From the NCBI GenBank assembly GCA_005239165.1, contig RAPG01000009.1, positions 124,001 to 188,000 of the forward strand: a DNA stretch of 64,000 bases, read 5' to 3'. Under the pieces are notes generated by a model. It was not told where the DNA came from, did not search any database, and saw nothing but the letters and a program-made list of their open reading frames with translations. Below, one piece after another: positions 43,608 through 52,712 of this stretch. The stretch is from Allopusillimonas ginsengisoli. GTDB lineage: Bacteria; Pseudomonadota; Gammaproteobacteria; Burkholderiales; Burkholderiaceae_B. The stretch's first letter is position 1. Every line of letters starts with the position of its first letter. The position numbers and the translations under genes were made by a program.

Positions 43608-44285
43608 CTACAGAAATATCTTCGCCAGCCCTTTCGTGACCGCTTCGACGATTTGATCTTGTCGCAATGAGATGTGCGCCGTCATAAGCGCTTGCATTTT
43701 CTCTGCATCGCGCGCCTGTAGAGCCTCCAGCAAGGCCTTATGCTGATCTTGTGTCGACGCACGCATAGCGCCATCCATGGATATCCATCGCATGAACCGG
43801 ATACGACGGCTGATCATGACCATCATTGCTTCGAGCTCGGCGTTACCCGTCATTTTGGCAAGCCTGGCGTGAAAGCCTTCGTCGAGTTCGACCAGCTCAT
43901 TGACGGAGGTAGACGGTGCAACCGATCGACTACGCACAAGGTATTCGCCCAACTCTGCAATTTGTTCGTCTGTGGCGCGCTGCGCCGCATAGCGGCAGCA
44001 TTCTTTCTCGATAGCCAGACGCAGCTCGTACAGATCTTTCATTTCTTTTACGTCGAGCCTGCGTCGTACATAGCCGCGGCCTGACGCTTCCAGAAACCCC
44101 TCATAAGACAGCGCCATCAATGCTTCGCGCACCGGTGTTCTGCTTACACCCAGCAACTCGGCCAGCTCTGCTTCGTTCAGCTTCTCGCCTGGCTTGAACT
44201 CATAAAAGATCGCCATGTTGCGAAGACGATCCAGCACGTCTTCACCGCGTTTTCCGCGTTCGAGGGAAATAGTTCGAGCTTGCAT
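43608..44285 (-). CDS. GntR-family regulator (FadR subfamily, FCD domain)
   Basis: The winged helix (residues about 10-75) has Leu-Asn-Glu-Ala-Glu-Leu-Ala-Glu-Leu-Leu-Gly-Val-Ser-Arg-Thr-Pro-Val-Arg-Glu-Ala, the GntR signature. The C-terminal FCD helical bundle has Leu-Arg-Leu-Ala-Ile-Glu and a metal-site His in Asp-Glu-Gly-Phe-His. It is divergent from the ThDP enzyme / Bug genes and probably represses them until a carboxylate effector binds. ATG 44285 is chosen; a GTG at 44312 is possible. Confidence 0.88.
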   Translation of the reverse strand: MQARTISLERGKRGEDVLDRLRNMAIFYEFKPGEKLNEAELAELLGVSRTPVREALMALSYEGFLEASGRGYVRRRLDVKEMKDLYELRLAIEKECCRYAAQRATDEQIAELGEYLVRSRSVAPSTSVNELVELDEGFHARLAKMTGNAELEAMMVMISRRIRFMRWISMDGAMRASTQDQHKALLEALQARDAEKMQALMTAHISLRQDQIVEAVTKGLAKIFL

Positions 44286-44359
44286 AGAAAGAATATTCTG
44301 GTTGGAAGGCACCGGGATTATCTCATTTTCTCTGAGACTCTTTTATTTTGCATCCAATT

Positions 44360-44369
44360 CAGTATACTG
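44360..44369. promoter_or_regulatory. candidate GntR operator, palindrome CAGTATACTG
   Basis: A perfect 10-bp palindrome lies 34 bases before the ThDP gene start, inside the divergent region with the GntR gene. TTTTGCAT occurs on both sides of it. Assignment rests on position and symmetry. Confidence 0.4.
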
Positions 44370-44402
44370 TTTTGCATACTTAAATTACGCGAGGAATGAC
44401 GC

Positions 44403-46096
44403 ATGTCCAAAATGAACGGTGCCGAAGCTGTCGTCAAGATGTTGCAACTCAACGGCGTCAAGCATATTTTTGGTCTCTGCGGAGACACCAGCCTGCCCTT
44501 TTACGACGCGCTGGCGCGCCTGGACCACGGCATAGATCATATCCTTACCCGTGACGAACGCAGTGCGGGTTATATGGCAGACGGCTATGCGCGGGTCACG
44601 GGTAAAGTCGGCGTCTGCGAAGGGCCCAGTGGCGGAGGCGCTACGTATTTGCTACCCGCCCTGGTTGAAGCCAATGAGTCATCGGTCGCCGTACTGGGCA
44701 TTACGTCAGACGTTTCTGTCGTATCACGTGGCAAGTACCCGTTGACCGAACTGGATCAGCAGTCGCTCTACCGCCCTCTCACAAAATGGAATACCACCAT
44801 AGACTTGGCCAGCCAGATTCCCGGTGCCATCCGTGGCGCTTTCCGGGCAATGACTACCGGCAAGCCCGGCTCGGCACATATCTGCCTGCCTTACGATATT
44901 CAAAAGCACGAGGTCGACGCGCAAGACATCTGGGCTCAGCCACAGCACGCAACGTTTCCGTCTATGCGTTCGTGCGCCGCCCAGCCCGATATTGAGCAGG
45001 CCGCCGAAAAGCTGGTGGCATCCCGCGCCCCAGTTATTATTTGTGGCGGTGGCGTGGTGTTATCTTCAGCTTGCCAGCAACTCGAAGCCTTGGCGGTATC
45101 GCTGAAAGCACCGGTCTGCACCACGGTCAGCGGCAAGGGCAGCCTTGCCGACGAGCACCCTCTGAATGCTGGCGTTGTCGGCACAAACGGCGGGGTACTG
45201 GCCACGCGTGAAGTGGTCCAGCAAGCCGATCTCGTATTATTTATTGGCTGCCGCGCTGGGTCCACCACGACTGAGCACTGGAAATTTCCCGACAGCAAGG
45301 CGTTTGTTATCCATATCGATGCAGACCCTATGGTTGTCGGCGCCAATTACCGCACCGAAATCGGATTAGTGGGTGACGCCCTGCTCACACTGACGGCACT
45401 AAACGAAGCCATCGCGCCGCAATTAAACCAACGAGTAGACGGCGCTGCAGACGGTTACGCCATTGTCCAGAAAGCGCACGCAGAAAAGAACCGGTTTTTG
45501 CAGAACTGGCCAAATCGAACGATACGCCTATCAAGCCCGAGCGCGTCGTCGACGCACTTAACCGTTTTCTGCCTGCCGAAGCCATTGTGGTGGCCGACCC
45601 AGGCACGCCTTGCCCTTATTTTTCGGCGTATTTCAACGCACCACAGGCAGGTCGCCACTTTATCACCAACCGTGCACATGGTGCACTGGGTTTTGCCATG
45701 GCGGCCGGAATGGGTGCGTCATTTGGTCGGCCCAACGCCATGGTGGTATCGGTAATGGGGGATGGCAGCTTTGGCTTTACCTGCGGCGAACTGGAAACCA
45801 TCGGACGACACAACATCCCTCTGAAAATGATTGTGTTCTCTAATTCAGTATTCGGCTGGATCAAGGCCAGCCAGAAAACAGGGTATGGTGAACGTTATTT
45901 TTCCGTCGACTTTGACCAGACCAATCATGCGCGGGTAGCTGAAGCCTTCGGCATCAAGGCCTTTCGCGTTGAAGACCCGGCACAACTAGACCAAACCATT
46001 AAAGCAGCCATCGCGTTTGACGGGCCTGTGCTGATTGACATCATTTCACAGCAACTGCAGGATACCGCCGTACCTGTCAGCCAGTGGATGGGCTGA
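44403..46096 (+). pseudogene. ThDP-dependent acetolactate synthase-family enzyme, one-base frameshift
   Basis: Two frames together make a protein of about 565 residues. The first (44403 to about 45502) has the Pyr domain with Gly-Asp-Thr, Arg-Asp-Glu-Arg-Ser-Ala and Ala-Asp-Gly-Tyr-Ala-Arg, and the central FAD-type domain. The second has the PP domain with the ThDP motif Gly-Asp-Gly-Ser-Phe-Gly ending in Phe-Ser-Asn. One missing G near 45503 (Gln-Glu-Leu codons) explains the break. The reaction could be a 2-oxo acid or oxalyl-type decarboxylation; the substrate is unknown. AGGA precedes the ATG. The Bug receptor follows. Confidence 0.85.
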
Positions 46097-46170
46097 TTCA
46101 ACCCGAGCGTCCAAAACATCAAAGCGTAAAAACATCCAAACGTCAAAACAAAGTAATCAGGAGAGGGACA

Positions 46171-47160
46171 ATGCAACGCAAGCTTAGATTAAAAATCTCC
46201 AGCACCAGAGTGCTCAAGGTGGCGGGCGCATGTTTTCTGGCGCTGTCAGCAATATCAGCAGCCAACGCCGATCAACCACCCATCAAACTTATCGTGCCCT
46301 TCCCGCCTGGTGGCAGTACAGATATTGCTTCCCGTCTTATTCAGCCCAAGCTGGCAGAAATACTGGATCGCAATGTAATTGTCGAAAACAAACCAGGGGC
46401 GGCAACGCAAATCGCCAGCCAATATGTAGCAGGCAGCAAGCCCGATGGCAATACGTTACTGGTCAGCTTTGACAGCCACTCGATCAATCCCATCATCCGG
46501 CCACTGCCTTACGATACATTCAAAGACTTCAAGGGCATTACCTTTGCCCTACGGTTTCCACTGGTGATCGGAGCATCGAAAGAAACGCCAGGGAACAACC
46601 TGAAAGAGTTCATCGCGGCGGCCAAAAAAACGCCTGGAAAGTACACCTATGCGTCCACAGGAGCCGGATCACTAAACCATCTGGCAGCCGAAGACCTCAA
46701 ACGCGAGGCCGGCATTGACCTTCTGCATGTTCCTTTCGGCGGTGGCGGCCCAGCAATTCAGGCTTTATTGAGCGATGTGGCCAATATCACCTTCCTGAGC
46801 TATGCCGCATTAAGCTCACACATTGCCTCAGGCAATATCAAGGCACTGGCAGTTACCGGCGCGAAACGCCTGCCCGACCTACCCAATGTTGCCACGGTGC
46901 AAGAGTCAGGCTACCCCGATTTTGAGGTTTACTCCTGGATTGGCATCTTCGCACCCGCCAAAACACCCCAAGATGTCGCTGATCACCTGACCGACGCCTT
47001 CCAGAAGGCTCTGAATGACCCCAAAGTCAAAGAAAGACTGAGCGGTCTGGGCTTCGAGGTTATGGCGACAGATGGTCCGACGGTCGATCGCTATGCGGTG
47101 GAGCAATACAAACGCTGGGACGAATTCGTTAAAAAGACGGGGCTGTCGCTGAGTAAATGA
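46171..47160 (+). CDS. Bug-family periplasmic solute receptor (TctC-like)
   Basis: A 329-residue receptor with a signal peptide (about 1-34, ending Ala-Asn-Ala), then Leu-Ile-Val-Pro-Phe-Pro-Pro-Gly-Gly-Ser-Thr-Asp, Val-Glu-Asn-Lys-Pro-Gly-Ala and His-Val-Pro-Phe-Gly-Gly. The ATG at 46171 has CAGGAGAG a few bases upstream. It follows the ThDP enzyme by 74 bases and probably supplies or senses its substrate. A hairpin follows at 47439. Confidence 0.93.
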   Translation: MQRKLRLKISSTRVLKVAGACFLALSAISAANADQPPIKLIVPFPPGGSTDIASRLIQPKLAEILDRNVIVENKPGAATQIASQYVAGSKPDGNTLLVSFDSHSINPIIRPLPYDTFKDFKGITFALRFPLVIGASKETPGNNLKEFIAAAKKTPGKYTYASTGAGSLNHLAAEDLKREAGIDLLHVPFGGGGPAIQALLSDVANITFLSYAALSSHIASGNIKALAVTGAKRLPDLPNVATVQESGYPDFEVYSWIGIFAPAKTPQDVADHLTDAFQKALNDPKVKERLSGLGFEVMATDGPTVDRYAVEQYKRWDEFVKKTGLSLSK

Positions 47161-47438
47161 GGTAGCTGTTACCCGAGCTGCCGCGATCAGGGCGAAGCCC
47201 ATAACCATCAACAGCACCAGAGCAATGCGGCGCATTGACTCTGCTGAGCAAAAAGGTGGGCCGAGCCCGACGCGAACACTAGCTTACGCTGGATCCCGGA
47301 GTTCTGAGCACACCGAACGCGGCGGGACAACGCCATATCGTCGTTGCTTGCCGCTACTGCTGTAGTCTTGGCGCCGATAAACGCAGAGACTGAATACAGT
47401 AAGGCGTCTGCTAAAAAGTGCTGCAGATACAACAAGCT
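47161..47438. other. intergenic region, no gene seen
   Basis: About 280 bases between the convergent Bug and ABC-F genes hold only short frames without recognisable products. Nothing with tRNA-like or repeat structure was seen before the hairpin at its right end. Confidence 0.45.
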
Positions 47439-47463
47439 CCTCGCGTGACTCCTCAACGCGAGG
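47439..47463. terminator. candidate bidirectional terminator hairpin
   Basis: CCTCGCG and CGCGAGG form a perfect 7-bp stem around an 11-base loop, with further pairing outward (AAG...CTT). It sits just beyond the leftward ABC-F stop and after the rightward Bug gene. Only short T-rich tails are present. Confidence 0.5.
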
Positions 47464-47483
47464 GGCTCTTGTTTACGTACTGG

Positions 47484-49159
47484 TCACGCCGCCTTGCGCG
47501 CCGACGACGCAACATCGCGCTGGCGCTTGGCCTCTTCCAGCAGATAGACCTGGTAGTCGTCCAGATCGCCGTCAAAGTCTTTCAAGCCGCCGCGCGACAC
47601 CAGCCAGAACTCATCGCACACCGAACGCAGCAAGGCCCGGTCATGACTAACCAGCATAACCGACCCCTCAAACTCATTCAGGGCAACGCTGAGTGCTTCG
47701 CGGGTGGCGAGATCAAGGTGGTTGGTGGGCTCATCAAGCAACAGCAAATTAGGACGCAGCCACACAATCATGCACAGCACCAGGCGGGCCTTTTCGCCCC
47801 CGCTCATACTGCCCACGCTTTGCTTGACCATGTCACCACTGAAATTGAACGTGCCCAGGAAGTTGCGCAGGCCCTGTTCGCGGCAGTCCATGCCGCTGGG
47901 CCGCACAGCGGCAGGGGTATCACGCACCAGCCGTATCATGTGCTCCAGCGGGTTGTCAGCGGGCCGCAACACGTCGAGCTCTTGCTGCGAGAAGTAACCA
48001 ATGTTCAGCCCCTTGCCCGTAATAAGCTCACCTGATGTGGCCTGCAACGCGCCGGCTACGGTTTTAACCAAGGTCGACTTGCCTTGCCCGTTGGCACCCA
48101 AAATACCGATACGCTGCCCGGCCAATACCGAACGATTGACGTTTTGCACAATCACCGTAGGCGGCGTACCAGCAGGCGCGTCTTGCGCGGGCGGGTAACC
48201 AAAGCTGGCGTCCGATATGGTCAACATGGGGTTGGGCAGACTGAGCGGCTCTTTAAACTGAAACTGGAAATCAGCATCGGCCAGTATCGGCGCGATTTTC
48301 TCCATGCGCTCCAGAGCCTTGACCCGGCTTTGTGCCTGCTTGGCCTTGCTCGCTTTAGCTTTGAAGCGATCAATAAATTTTGCAGATGCGCAACTTTTTC
48401 TTGCTGTTTGGCATGTGCCGCTTGTTGCAGCAGCATTTGCTCAGCGCGCATGTCTTCAAACTTGCTGTAGTTGCCACCGTAGCGCACCAGCTTGCCCTGA
48501 TCAATATGCAGGGTAACGTTGGTGATCGCGTCCAGAAATTCGCGGTCATGACTAATGACCAGAATAGTGCCCGCATAATGCTTGAGCCAGGCTTCAAGCC
48601 ACACGAGAGCATCCAGATCCAGGTGGTTGGTAGGCTCGTCAAGCAATAGCAAGTCAGACGGGCACATAAGGGCGCGGGCCAACTGCAACCGCATGCGCCA
48701 ACCACCCGAAAAACTGTTCACCGGGCGGTCCAGCTCGGCAACACTAAAACCCAGGCCAAGAATAAGCGCCTCAGCGCGTGCCGGAGCATCGTGCGCACCG
48801 GCATCATGCAATGCCATGTAGGCGTGCGCCATGCGCATACCATCATCGCTGTTCTCGGCGGCAGTAACTTCGGCTTGGGCCGTTTTAAGCGTGATGTCGC
48901 CCTCAACCACGAAGTCTGTTGCACTCTGTTCGGTTTCGGGCATGTCTTGGGCAACTTGCGACATGCGCCATTGCGCCGGAATCGAAAACTCGCCGCCGTC
49001 TTCATGCAGCGTGCCATTGAGCACGGCAAACAGGGAAGACTTACCGGCGCCGTTGCGCCCGACTAGGCCGACTTTTTCACCGGGGTTGAGTGTGACAGAT
49101 GCTTGGTCCAGCAATACTTTGCTGCCGCGACGCAAGGTCACGTTTTTGAGGATGATCAT
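47484..49159 (-). pseudogene. yheS: ABC-F ATPase (YheS-like), one-base frameshift
   Basis: Two frames combine to about 558 residues with two ATPase domains and no membrane part. Domain 1 has Val-Gly-Arg-Asn-Gly-Ala-Gly-Lys-Ser, Phe-Ser-Gly-Gly-Trp-Arg-Met-Arg and Leu-Leu-Leu-Asp-Glu-Pro. Domain 2 has Leu-Gly-Ala-Asn-Gly-Gln-Gly-Lys-Ser and Met-Ser-Gly-Gly-Glu-Lys-Ala-Arg. The linker breaks where TTT should be TTTT on the coding strand (48375-48377). The order and the motif wording fit YheS, a ribosome-associated translation factor. The C-terminus is shorter than in E. coli. A highly conserved housekeeping-type gene, so a read error is plausible. Confidence 0.88.
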
Positions 49160-49199
49160 GGGGAAAGCCGAGGAGAACTGCAGAGAAGGAGCAACATTT

Positions 49200-49326
49200 T
49201 ACCATTTGAGCCACAATTTGACCGAATGGCCGCTTATGTGGGTAAAAGAGTGGTAAGACTTCAGATGCACTTTGGCAGTAACGGAACCCATGCAGAGGTA
49301 TCGACTACGCACAGCAAACCAGCCAT
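49200..49326 (-). pseudogene. remnant of a VapC-type PIN toxin
   Basis: Starting at an ATG (49326) that shares one base with the stop of the AbrB-type antitoxin, the frame reads Met-Ala-Gly-Leu-Leu-Cys-Val-Val-Asp-Thr-Ser-Ala-Trp, the PIN-domain opening, and stops after 21 codons. A shifted frame then continues with Ser-Glu-Val-Leu-Pro-Leu-Phe, as in VapC, toward the ABC-F gene. The rest of the PIN domain is gone. Confidence 0.6.
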
Positions 49327-49538
49327 CAATAGCGATCCTTACGATCACGATAGTTTTGCTTGTTCGCGCCTTTGGCTATACCTGCCAACTCATCGAACTC
49401 GGGTACAGGTATAACAAGCACACCTGTCCCTTTCGGAATAAACACGAATTTCTGACCAGCCTGCCAGTGCTGATCTTCGCGTATCGCCTTCGGGATGACT
49501 ATCTGGAATTTGCTGGAAAGTGTAGCGGTTGTGCTCAT
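49326..49538 (-). CDS. AbrB/SpoVT-type (VapB/MazE-like) antitoxin, orphan
   Basis: A 70-residue swapped-hairpin protein: Leu-Ser-Ser-Lys-Phe-Gln-Ile-Val-Ile-Pro-Lys-Ala-Ile-Arg, Gly-Gln-Lys-Phe-Val-Phe, and a basic tail with Asp-Arg-Lys-Asp-Arg-Tyr. It binds DNA and would block a PIN toxin. The toxin frame directly after it is broken, so it is orphaned. ATG 49538 is chosen; 49553 is possible. Confidence 0.82.
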   Translation of the reverse strand: MSTTATLSSKFQIVIPKAIREDQHWQAGQKFVFIPKGTGVLVIPVPEFDELAGIAKGANKQNYRDRKDRY

Positions 49539-49693
49539 TCTTATTTTAATCATGTCAGTGGTAGCTTAGTAAGAATAAAACATCCAAAAGATGAAAGGTA
49601 GTTGCCATCGCAGGGCACCCAAGCGCTCGTCATCACGAACCATCACGCGACTACATACTCGACAAGCGCAGCATCAATTACGACATCGTTTGA

Positions 49694-49702
49694 TGCTAAA
49701 AT
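49694..49702 (+). promoter_or_regulatory. extended -10 element of the vapBC promoter
   Basis: TG-C-TAAAAT, an extended -10 box, lies 28 bases before the VapB start, a fitting distance for a short 5' leader. No strong -35 was found. Supported by position and match only. Confidence 0.4.
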
Positions 49703-49730
49703 AGATTCATATGTCGAAATGGAGGAAATC

Positions 49731-49940
49731 ATGCGTACGACAGTAACGTTGAACGATGAATTGCTTGCCAGGGCACGTTGCTTTACCGGCATACAAGAAA
49801 CGTCCGCACTGCTTCAACTGGCATTACGATTAATGGTCGAGAGAGAGGCAGCCCAACGTCTGGCCCGATTGGGAGGCTCGTCGCCCGACCTTAAACCAAT
49901 TCCTCGCAGGCAATCGGAACCCGGGCATGATCTTAGTTGA
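49731..49940 (+). CDS. vapB: VapB-family antitoxin
   Basis: A 69-residue antitoxin with an N-terminal ribbon-helix-helix type segment (Met-Arg-Thr-Thr-Val-Thr-Leu-Asn-Asp-Glu-Leu-Leu, then Leu-Arg-Leu-Met-Val-Glu-Arg-Glu) and a Pro/Arg-rich tail for toxin binding. GGAGG lies five bases before the ATG. The VapC gene starts inside its last codons, so expression is coupled. Confidence 0.87.
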   Translation: MRTTVTLNDELLARARCFTGIQETSALLQLALRLMVEREAAQRLARLGGSSPDLKPIPRRQSEPGHDLS

Positions 49941-50307
49941 TACATCCATATGGGTGGATCATCTCGGCCGGTCCGGCGAAACGACGCTCCAGGCGCTACT
50001 GGAAGAGGGCCAAGTCCTCACCCATCCATTTATCATTGGCGAGTTGGCAATGAGCAACCTTTCAAAACGTGAAATGGTCCTGGAAAGCCTTATGGTCTTG
50101 CCATCGGCAAAACTCGTAGCGATGGACGAGGCTCTACACCTTCTCCATCAGGCGCAGTTATATGGCATGGGGATTGGCTATATAGATCTGCATTTGCTCT
50201 CATCAACGCGCCTGACCCAAGGCACGAGCCTATGGACTCGCGACAAGCGTCTGTTACAAGCGTGTGTGAAGGCGGGTGTTCAGACGTTCGTGCCAAACTC
50301 CCAGTAA
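49927..50307 (+). CDS. vapC: VapC-family PIN-domain ribonuclease toxin
   Basis: A 126-residue complete PIN domain: Leu-Val-Asp-Thr-Ser-Ile-Trp with the first acidic residue (D5), the Gly-Glu-Leu motif (E39 region), and the later Tyr-Ile-Asp and Trp-Thr-Arg-Asp-Lys acidic positions. VapC toxins cut tRNA or rRNA in the cell. It overlaps VapB by 14 bases. This is the only apparently intact toxin-antitoxin pair in the window. Confidence 0.92.
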   Translation: MILVDTSIWVDHLGRSGETTLQALLEEGQVLTHPFIIGELAMSNLSKREMVLESLMVLPSAKLVAMDEALHLLHQAQLYGMGIGYIDLHLLSSTRLTQGTSLWTRDKRLLQACVKAGVQTFVPNSQ

Positions 50308-50395
50308 CAGCCCTTGTAACCACGATCGTTAAGCTTCGCGCAGGGTTGCCAAAATGGGGGTCTGAATCTGGTATTGAATATGCATCACCAATGCC

Positions 50396-51163
50396 TCAGA
50401 GCATCACTCCACCCGACACTTCAATACGCTGGCCGGTAATCCAATTATTACCATCAGACAGCAGCGCAGCGACTGCGCCGCCAACGTCGTCTGGCAACCC
50501 CACGCGGCCAAGCGCCGTACCGCTGGCGATCTGTGCATTAACCTGCGGGTTGTCGCGCACCACACCTCCGCCAAAATCCGTTTCAATGGCGCCGGGTGCA
50601 ATCGTGTTGACAGCAATGCCTCGTGGCCCCAGTTCTTTAGCCATATAACGGGTGAGCACTTCGATGCCACCTTTCATCGAGGCATACGCAGCGTGGCCTG
50701 GAAGCGTAAACCGCGCCAGACCCGACGAGGTATTAACAATGCGCCCACCGTCTTTAATCAGCGGCAGCAGCTTTTGCGTCAGAAAAAACGTGCCCTTAAG
50801 ATGAATGTTCACCATCGTGTCAAACTGTTCTTCGGTTGTTTCAGCAAATGGGGCCAAAATACCGATACCCGCGTTGTTAACCAGATAATCAAACTGCTCA
50901 CGCTGCCAGACTTTTGCCAATGCATTCTTTACCTGCTCAGCAAACGCGGCAAAGCTTTTGCTGTCTGCCACATCAAGCTGAAGCGCCACAGCGCGGCGGC
51001 CCATTGCTTCAATGTCATGAACGGCAGCCTTTGCATGGTCTTTGCCTTCCTTGTAGGTAAGGATGATATCCACACCTTTTCCTGCAAGCTTTAACGCGGC
51101 GCTACGGCCCAACCCGCGGCCACCCCCGGTGACAAGCGCGATGCGGGTAATTGACTCCGTCAT
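50396..51163 (-). CDS. short-chain dehydrogenase/reductase (classical)
   Basis: A 255-residue classical SDR with Thr-Gly-Gly-Gly-Arg-Gly-Leu-Gly (cofactor), Asn-Asn-Ala-Gly-Ile-Gly, Thr-Ser-Ser, the catalytic Tyr-Ala-Ser-Met-Lys pair and Pro-Gly-Ala-Ile-Glu-Thr-Asp. AAGGAG lies six bases before the ATG at 51163. It is probably the target of the TetR regulator encoded 102 bases upstream on the same strand. The substrate is unknown. Confidence 0.92.
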   Translation of the reverse strand: MTESITRIALVTGGGRGLGRSAALKLAGKGVDIILTYKEGKDHAKAAVHDIEAMGRRAVALQLDVADSKSFAAFAEQVKNALAKVWQREQFDYLVNNAGIGILAPFAETTEEQFDTMVNIHLKGTFFLTQKLLPLIKDGGRIVNTSSGLARFTLPGHAAYASMKGGIEVLTRYMAKELGPRGIAVNTIAPGAIETDFGGGVVRDNPQVNAQIASGTALGRVGLPDDVGGAVAALLSDGNNWITGQRIEVSGGVML

Positions 51164-51265
51164 GCAGTTCTCCTTCAAGATGAAATAAACTGTACGTTTA
51201 AGACTTTGCTCGTTCATGGTGTTTCCGCTTCCATGCAGCAGCTGGAAGCTCACGTGAATGCACGA

Positions 51266-51865
51266 CTACTGCACCGAGTTACTTGCCACGGTAGTGCCTA
51301 TAACCTGCGCCAGCCAGACATCCACCTCAACACCCTCGGGTATCGCTAGCATGCCATTCAGCAACAACATCGCCAGGCCATGAACCAGCGACCAGCAACC
51401 CATAGCCTTGACACTGCGCTCATTGGCTGACCCTTCTGGCTGAATGCTGCGCATCAGCGAATCGAAAGCCGCAGCGCGAGCGGCATCCAGTTCAGGGTTT
51501 TGCCCTTCCGGCATTTTCATGCCAAACATCAGTCCGAACAGCGCAGGGCAGTCCAGCGCAAACTGCACGTAAGCTATGCCCTGCTGCAGCAAAGATGAGC
51601 GTGCCGAGGCTGGCGACTGCTCCGCCGCTTCAAGGCGCGACTGCAATTGCCGATAGCCGTCGGCTGCGATCGCTGCCAACAATGCCTCTTTATCGGGAAA
51701 ATGGCGGTACGGCGCCATAGCCGACACCCCGAGGTGCCGTGCGAGTTCACGCAATGACAGTCGGTCAGCGCCCTTCTCGGCAATCAATGCCATGCCGCCG
51801 CCCAGCAATGCACTGCGCAGATCTCCATGATGATATTTTTGCAATAATGTTGACACTGTAAACAT
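51266..51865 (-). CDS. TetR/AcrR-family regulator (WHG domain)
   Basis: The 199-residue protein has an N-terminal helix-turn-helix (residues about 10-57; Leu-Ser-Leu-Arg-Glu-Leu-Ala-Arg-His-Leu-Gly-Val-Ser, then Tyr-Arg-His-Phe-Pro-Asp-Lys-Glu) and a C-terminal ligand domain with Trp-Ser-Leu-Val-His-Gly, the WHG-type signature. Repeats at 51853-51903 in the divergent region with the small membrane protein gene are its likely operator. Confidence 0.9.
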   Translation of the reverse strand: MFTVSTLLQKYHHGDLRSALLGGGMALIAEKGADRLSLRELARHLGVSAMAPYRHFPDKEALLAAIAADGYRQLQSRLEAAEQSPASARSSLLQQGIAYVQFALDCPALFGLMFGMKMPEGQNPELDAARAAAFDSLMRSIQPEGSANERSVKAMGCWSLVHGLAMLLLNGMLAIPEGVEVDVWLAQVIGTTVASNSVQ

Positions 51866-51903
51866 TAATCCTTAAGCTTAAAACCTGAATGATTACAGTG
51901 TAA
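51853..51903. promoter_or_regulatory. candidate TetR operator: ACACTGTAA and TTACAGTGTAA
   Basis: ACACTGTAA at 51853-51861 is repeated in inverse form in TTACAGTGTAA at 51893-51903, which is itself palindromic (TTACA-G-TGTAA). The first copy overlaps the TetR start and the second lies 22 bases before the divergent gene, so both promoters could be controlled. Confidence 0.5.
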
Positions 51904-51924
51904 ATTTTATTAAGGGAAACCATC

Positions 51925-52269
51925 ATGTCTCTTCAACAAACATTACGCACGCAATGGGATGGCTATCAGTGCATCCATGCCACCCAAGTCAATTTTGTAG
52001 TGCACTTAATCACAGTATCTGTATTCATGGCCGGTACGATAGGCTTTTTCTGCGCTGCAGCGACCTTGTCTATTGGCTACTGTTTAATCAGCCTGTTCGC
52101 CATGCTGGCAGCCGTGGCGGCGCAGGGGTGGGGACACAAAAAAGAAGAATACCCTCCTGCCCCCTTTACCAGTCGCGGCAATGCATTTATGCGAATTTTT
52201 CTTGAGCAATGGGTAACGTTTCCTAAATACGCGCTGCATACTGCATGGCGTGCATTGCGCCGAAGCTAA
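51925..52269 (+). CDS. small membrane protein resembling DUF962 / Mpo1-like
   Basis: A 114-residue protein with two hydrophobic segments at about residues 25-45 and 48-68. A His-x5-Asn-x3-His motif lies before the first, and Gly-Trp-Gly-His-Lys-Lys-Glu with nearby prolines follows the second. That arrangement recalls DUF962, the Mpo1 dioxygenase-like family, but the match is partial. AAGGG lies a few bases before the ATG. It is divergent from the TetR gene. Confidence 0.6.
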   Translation: MSLQQTLRTQWDGYQCIHATQVNFVVHLITVSVFMAGTIGFFCAAATLSIGYCLISLFAMLAAVAAQGWGHKKEEYPPAPFTSRGNAFMRIFLEQWVTFPKYALHTAWRALRRS

Positions 52270-52275
52270 CACGCA

Positions 52276-52695
52276 TTACACCAAAGCCCCGATAATGTCG
52301 GCCAGAGCTTGCTGCGTTTTCTGATCGACAGGCGCCAGCAGAGACTCGGCAGCCTGGTCAAGAACTACCCGGGCCTCCTTGAACACATTTTTCCCTGCAT
52401 CGGTAAGCGCAACCAGCCTTACCCTGGCGTCACGCTCAACGTGGTCTTTTTCCACCAGGCCGATCTTTTCCATGGGGTTGAGCACCCGGGTTACGCCCGA
52501 TGCGCTAAGGCCAACTGCTTCAGCAAGATCTATACGCCGCATTTTGTAATCTGGTGCCAGGCTAAGGCTGCGCAACACCAAAAATTCGGTAAGCCCGATC
52601 CCATAAAGAGAGAGAGGCCCACCAAGACGTTTTTGCACTGTGGTCTGAAACTTTGTAAGTTGAACTAGAAGTTCACCGGGAAACGATGTGGACAT
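52276..52695 (-). CDS. MarR-family regulator
   Basis: A 139-residue winged-helix protein: Leu-Thr-Glu-Phe-Leu-Val-Leu-Arg, Leu-Ala-Glu-Ala-Val-Gly-Leu-Ser-Ala-Ser-Gly-Val-Thr-Arg, and the wing with Glu-Arg-Asp-Ala-Arg-Val. MarR proteins repress their own and adjacent genes. AAGGA precedes the ATG at 52695. A long inverted repeat lies just upstream. It is convergent with the small membrane gene. Confidence 0.9.
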   Translation of the reverse strand: MSTSFPGELLVQLTKFQTTVQKRLGGPLSLYGIGLTEFLVLRSLSLAPDYKMRRIDLAEAVGLSASGVTRVLNPMEKIGLVEKDHVERDARVRLVALTDAGKNVFKEARVVLDQAAESLLAPVDQKTQQALADIIGALV

Positions 52696-52712
52696 GGTGA
52701 TTCCTTGCTATG

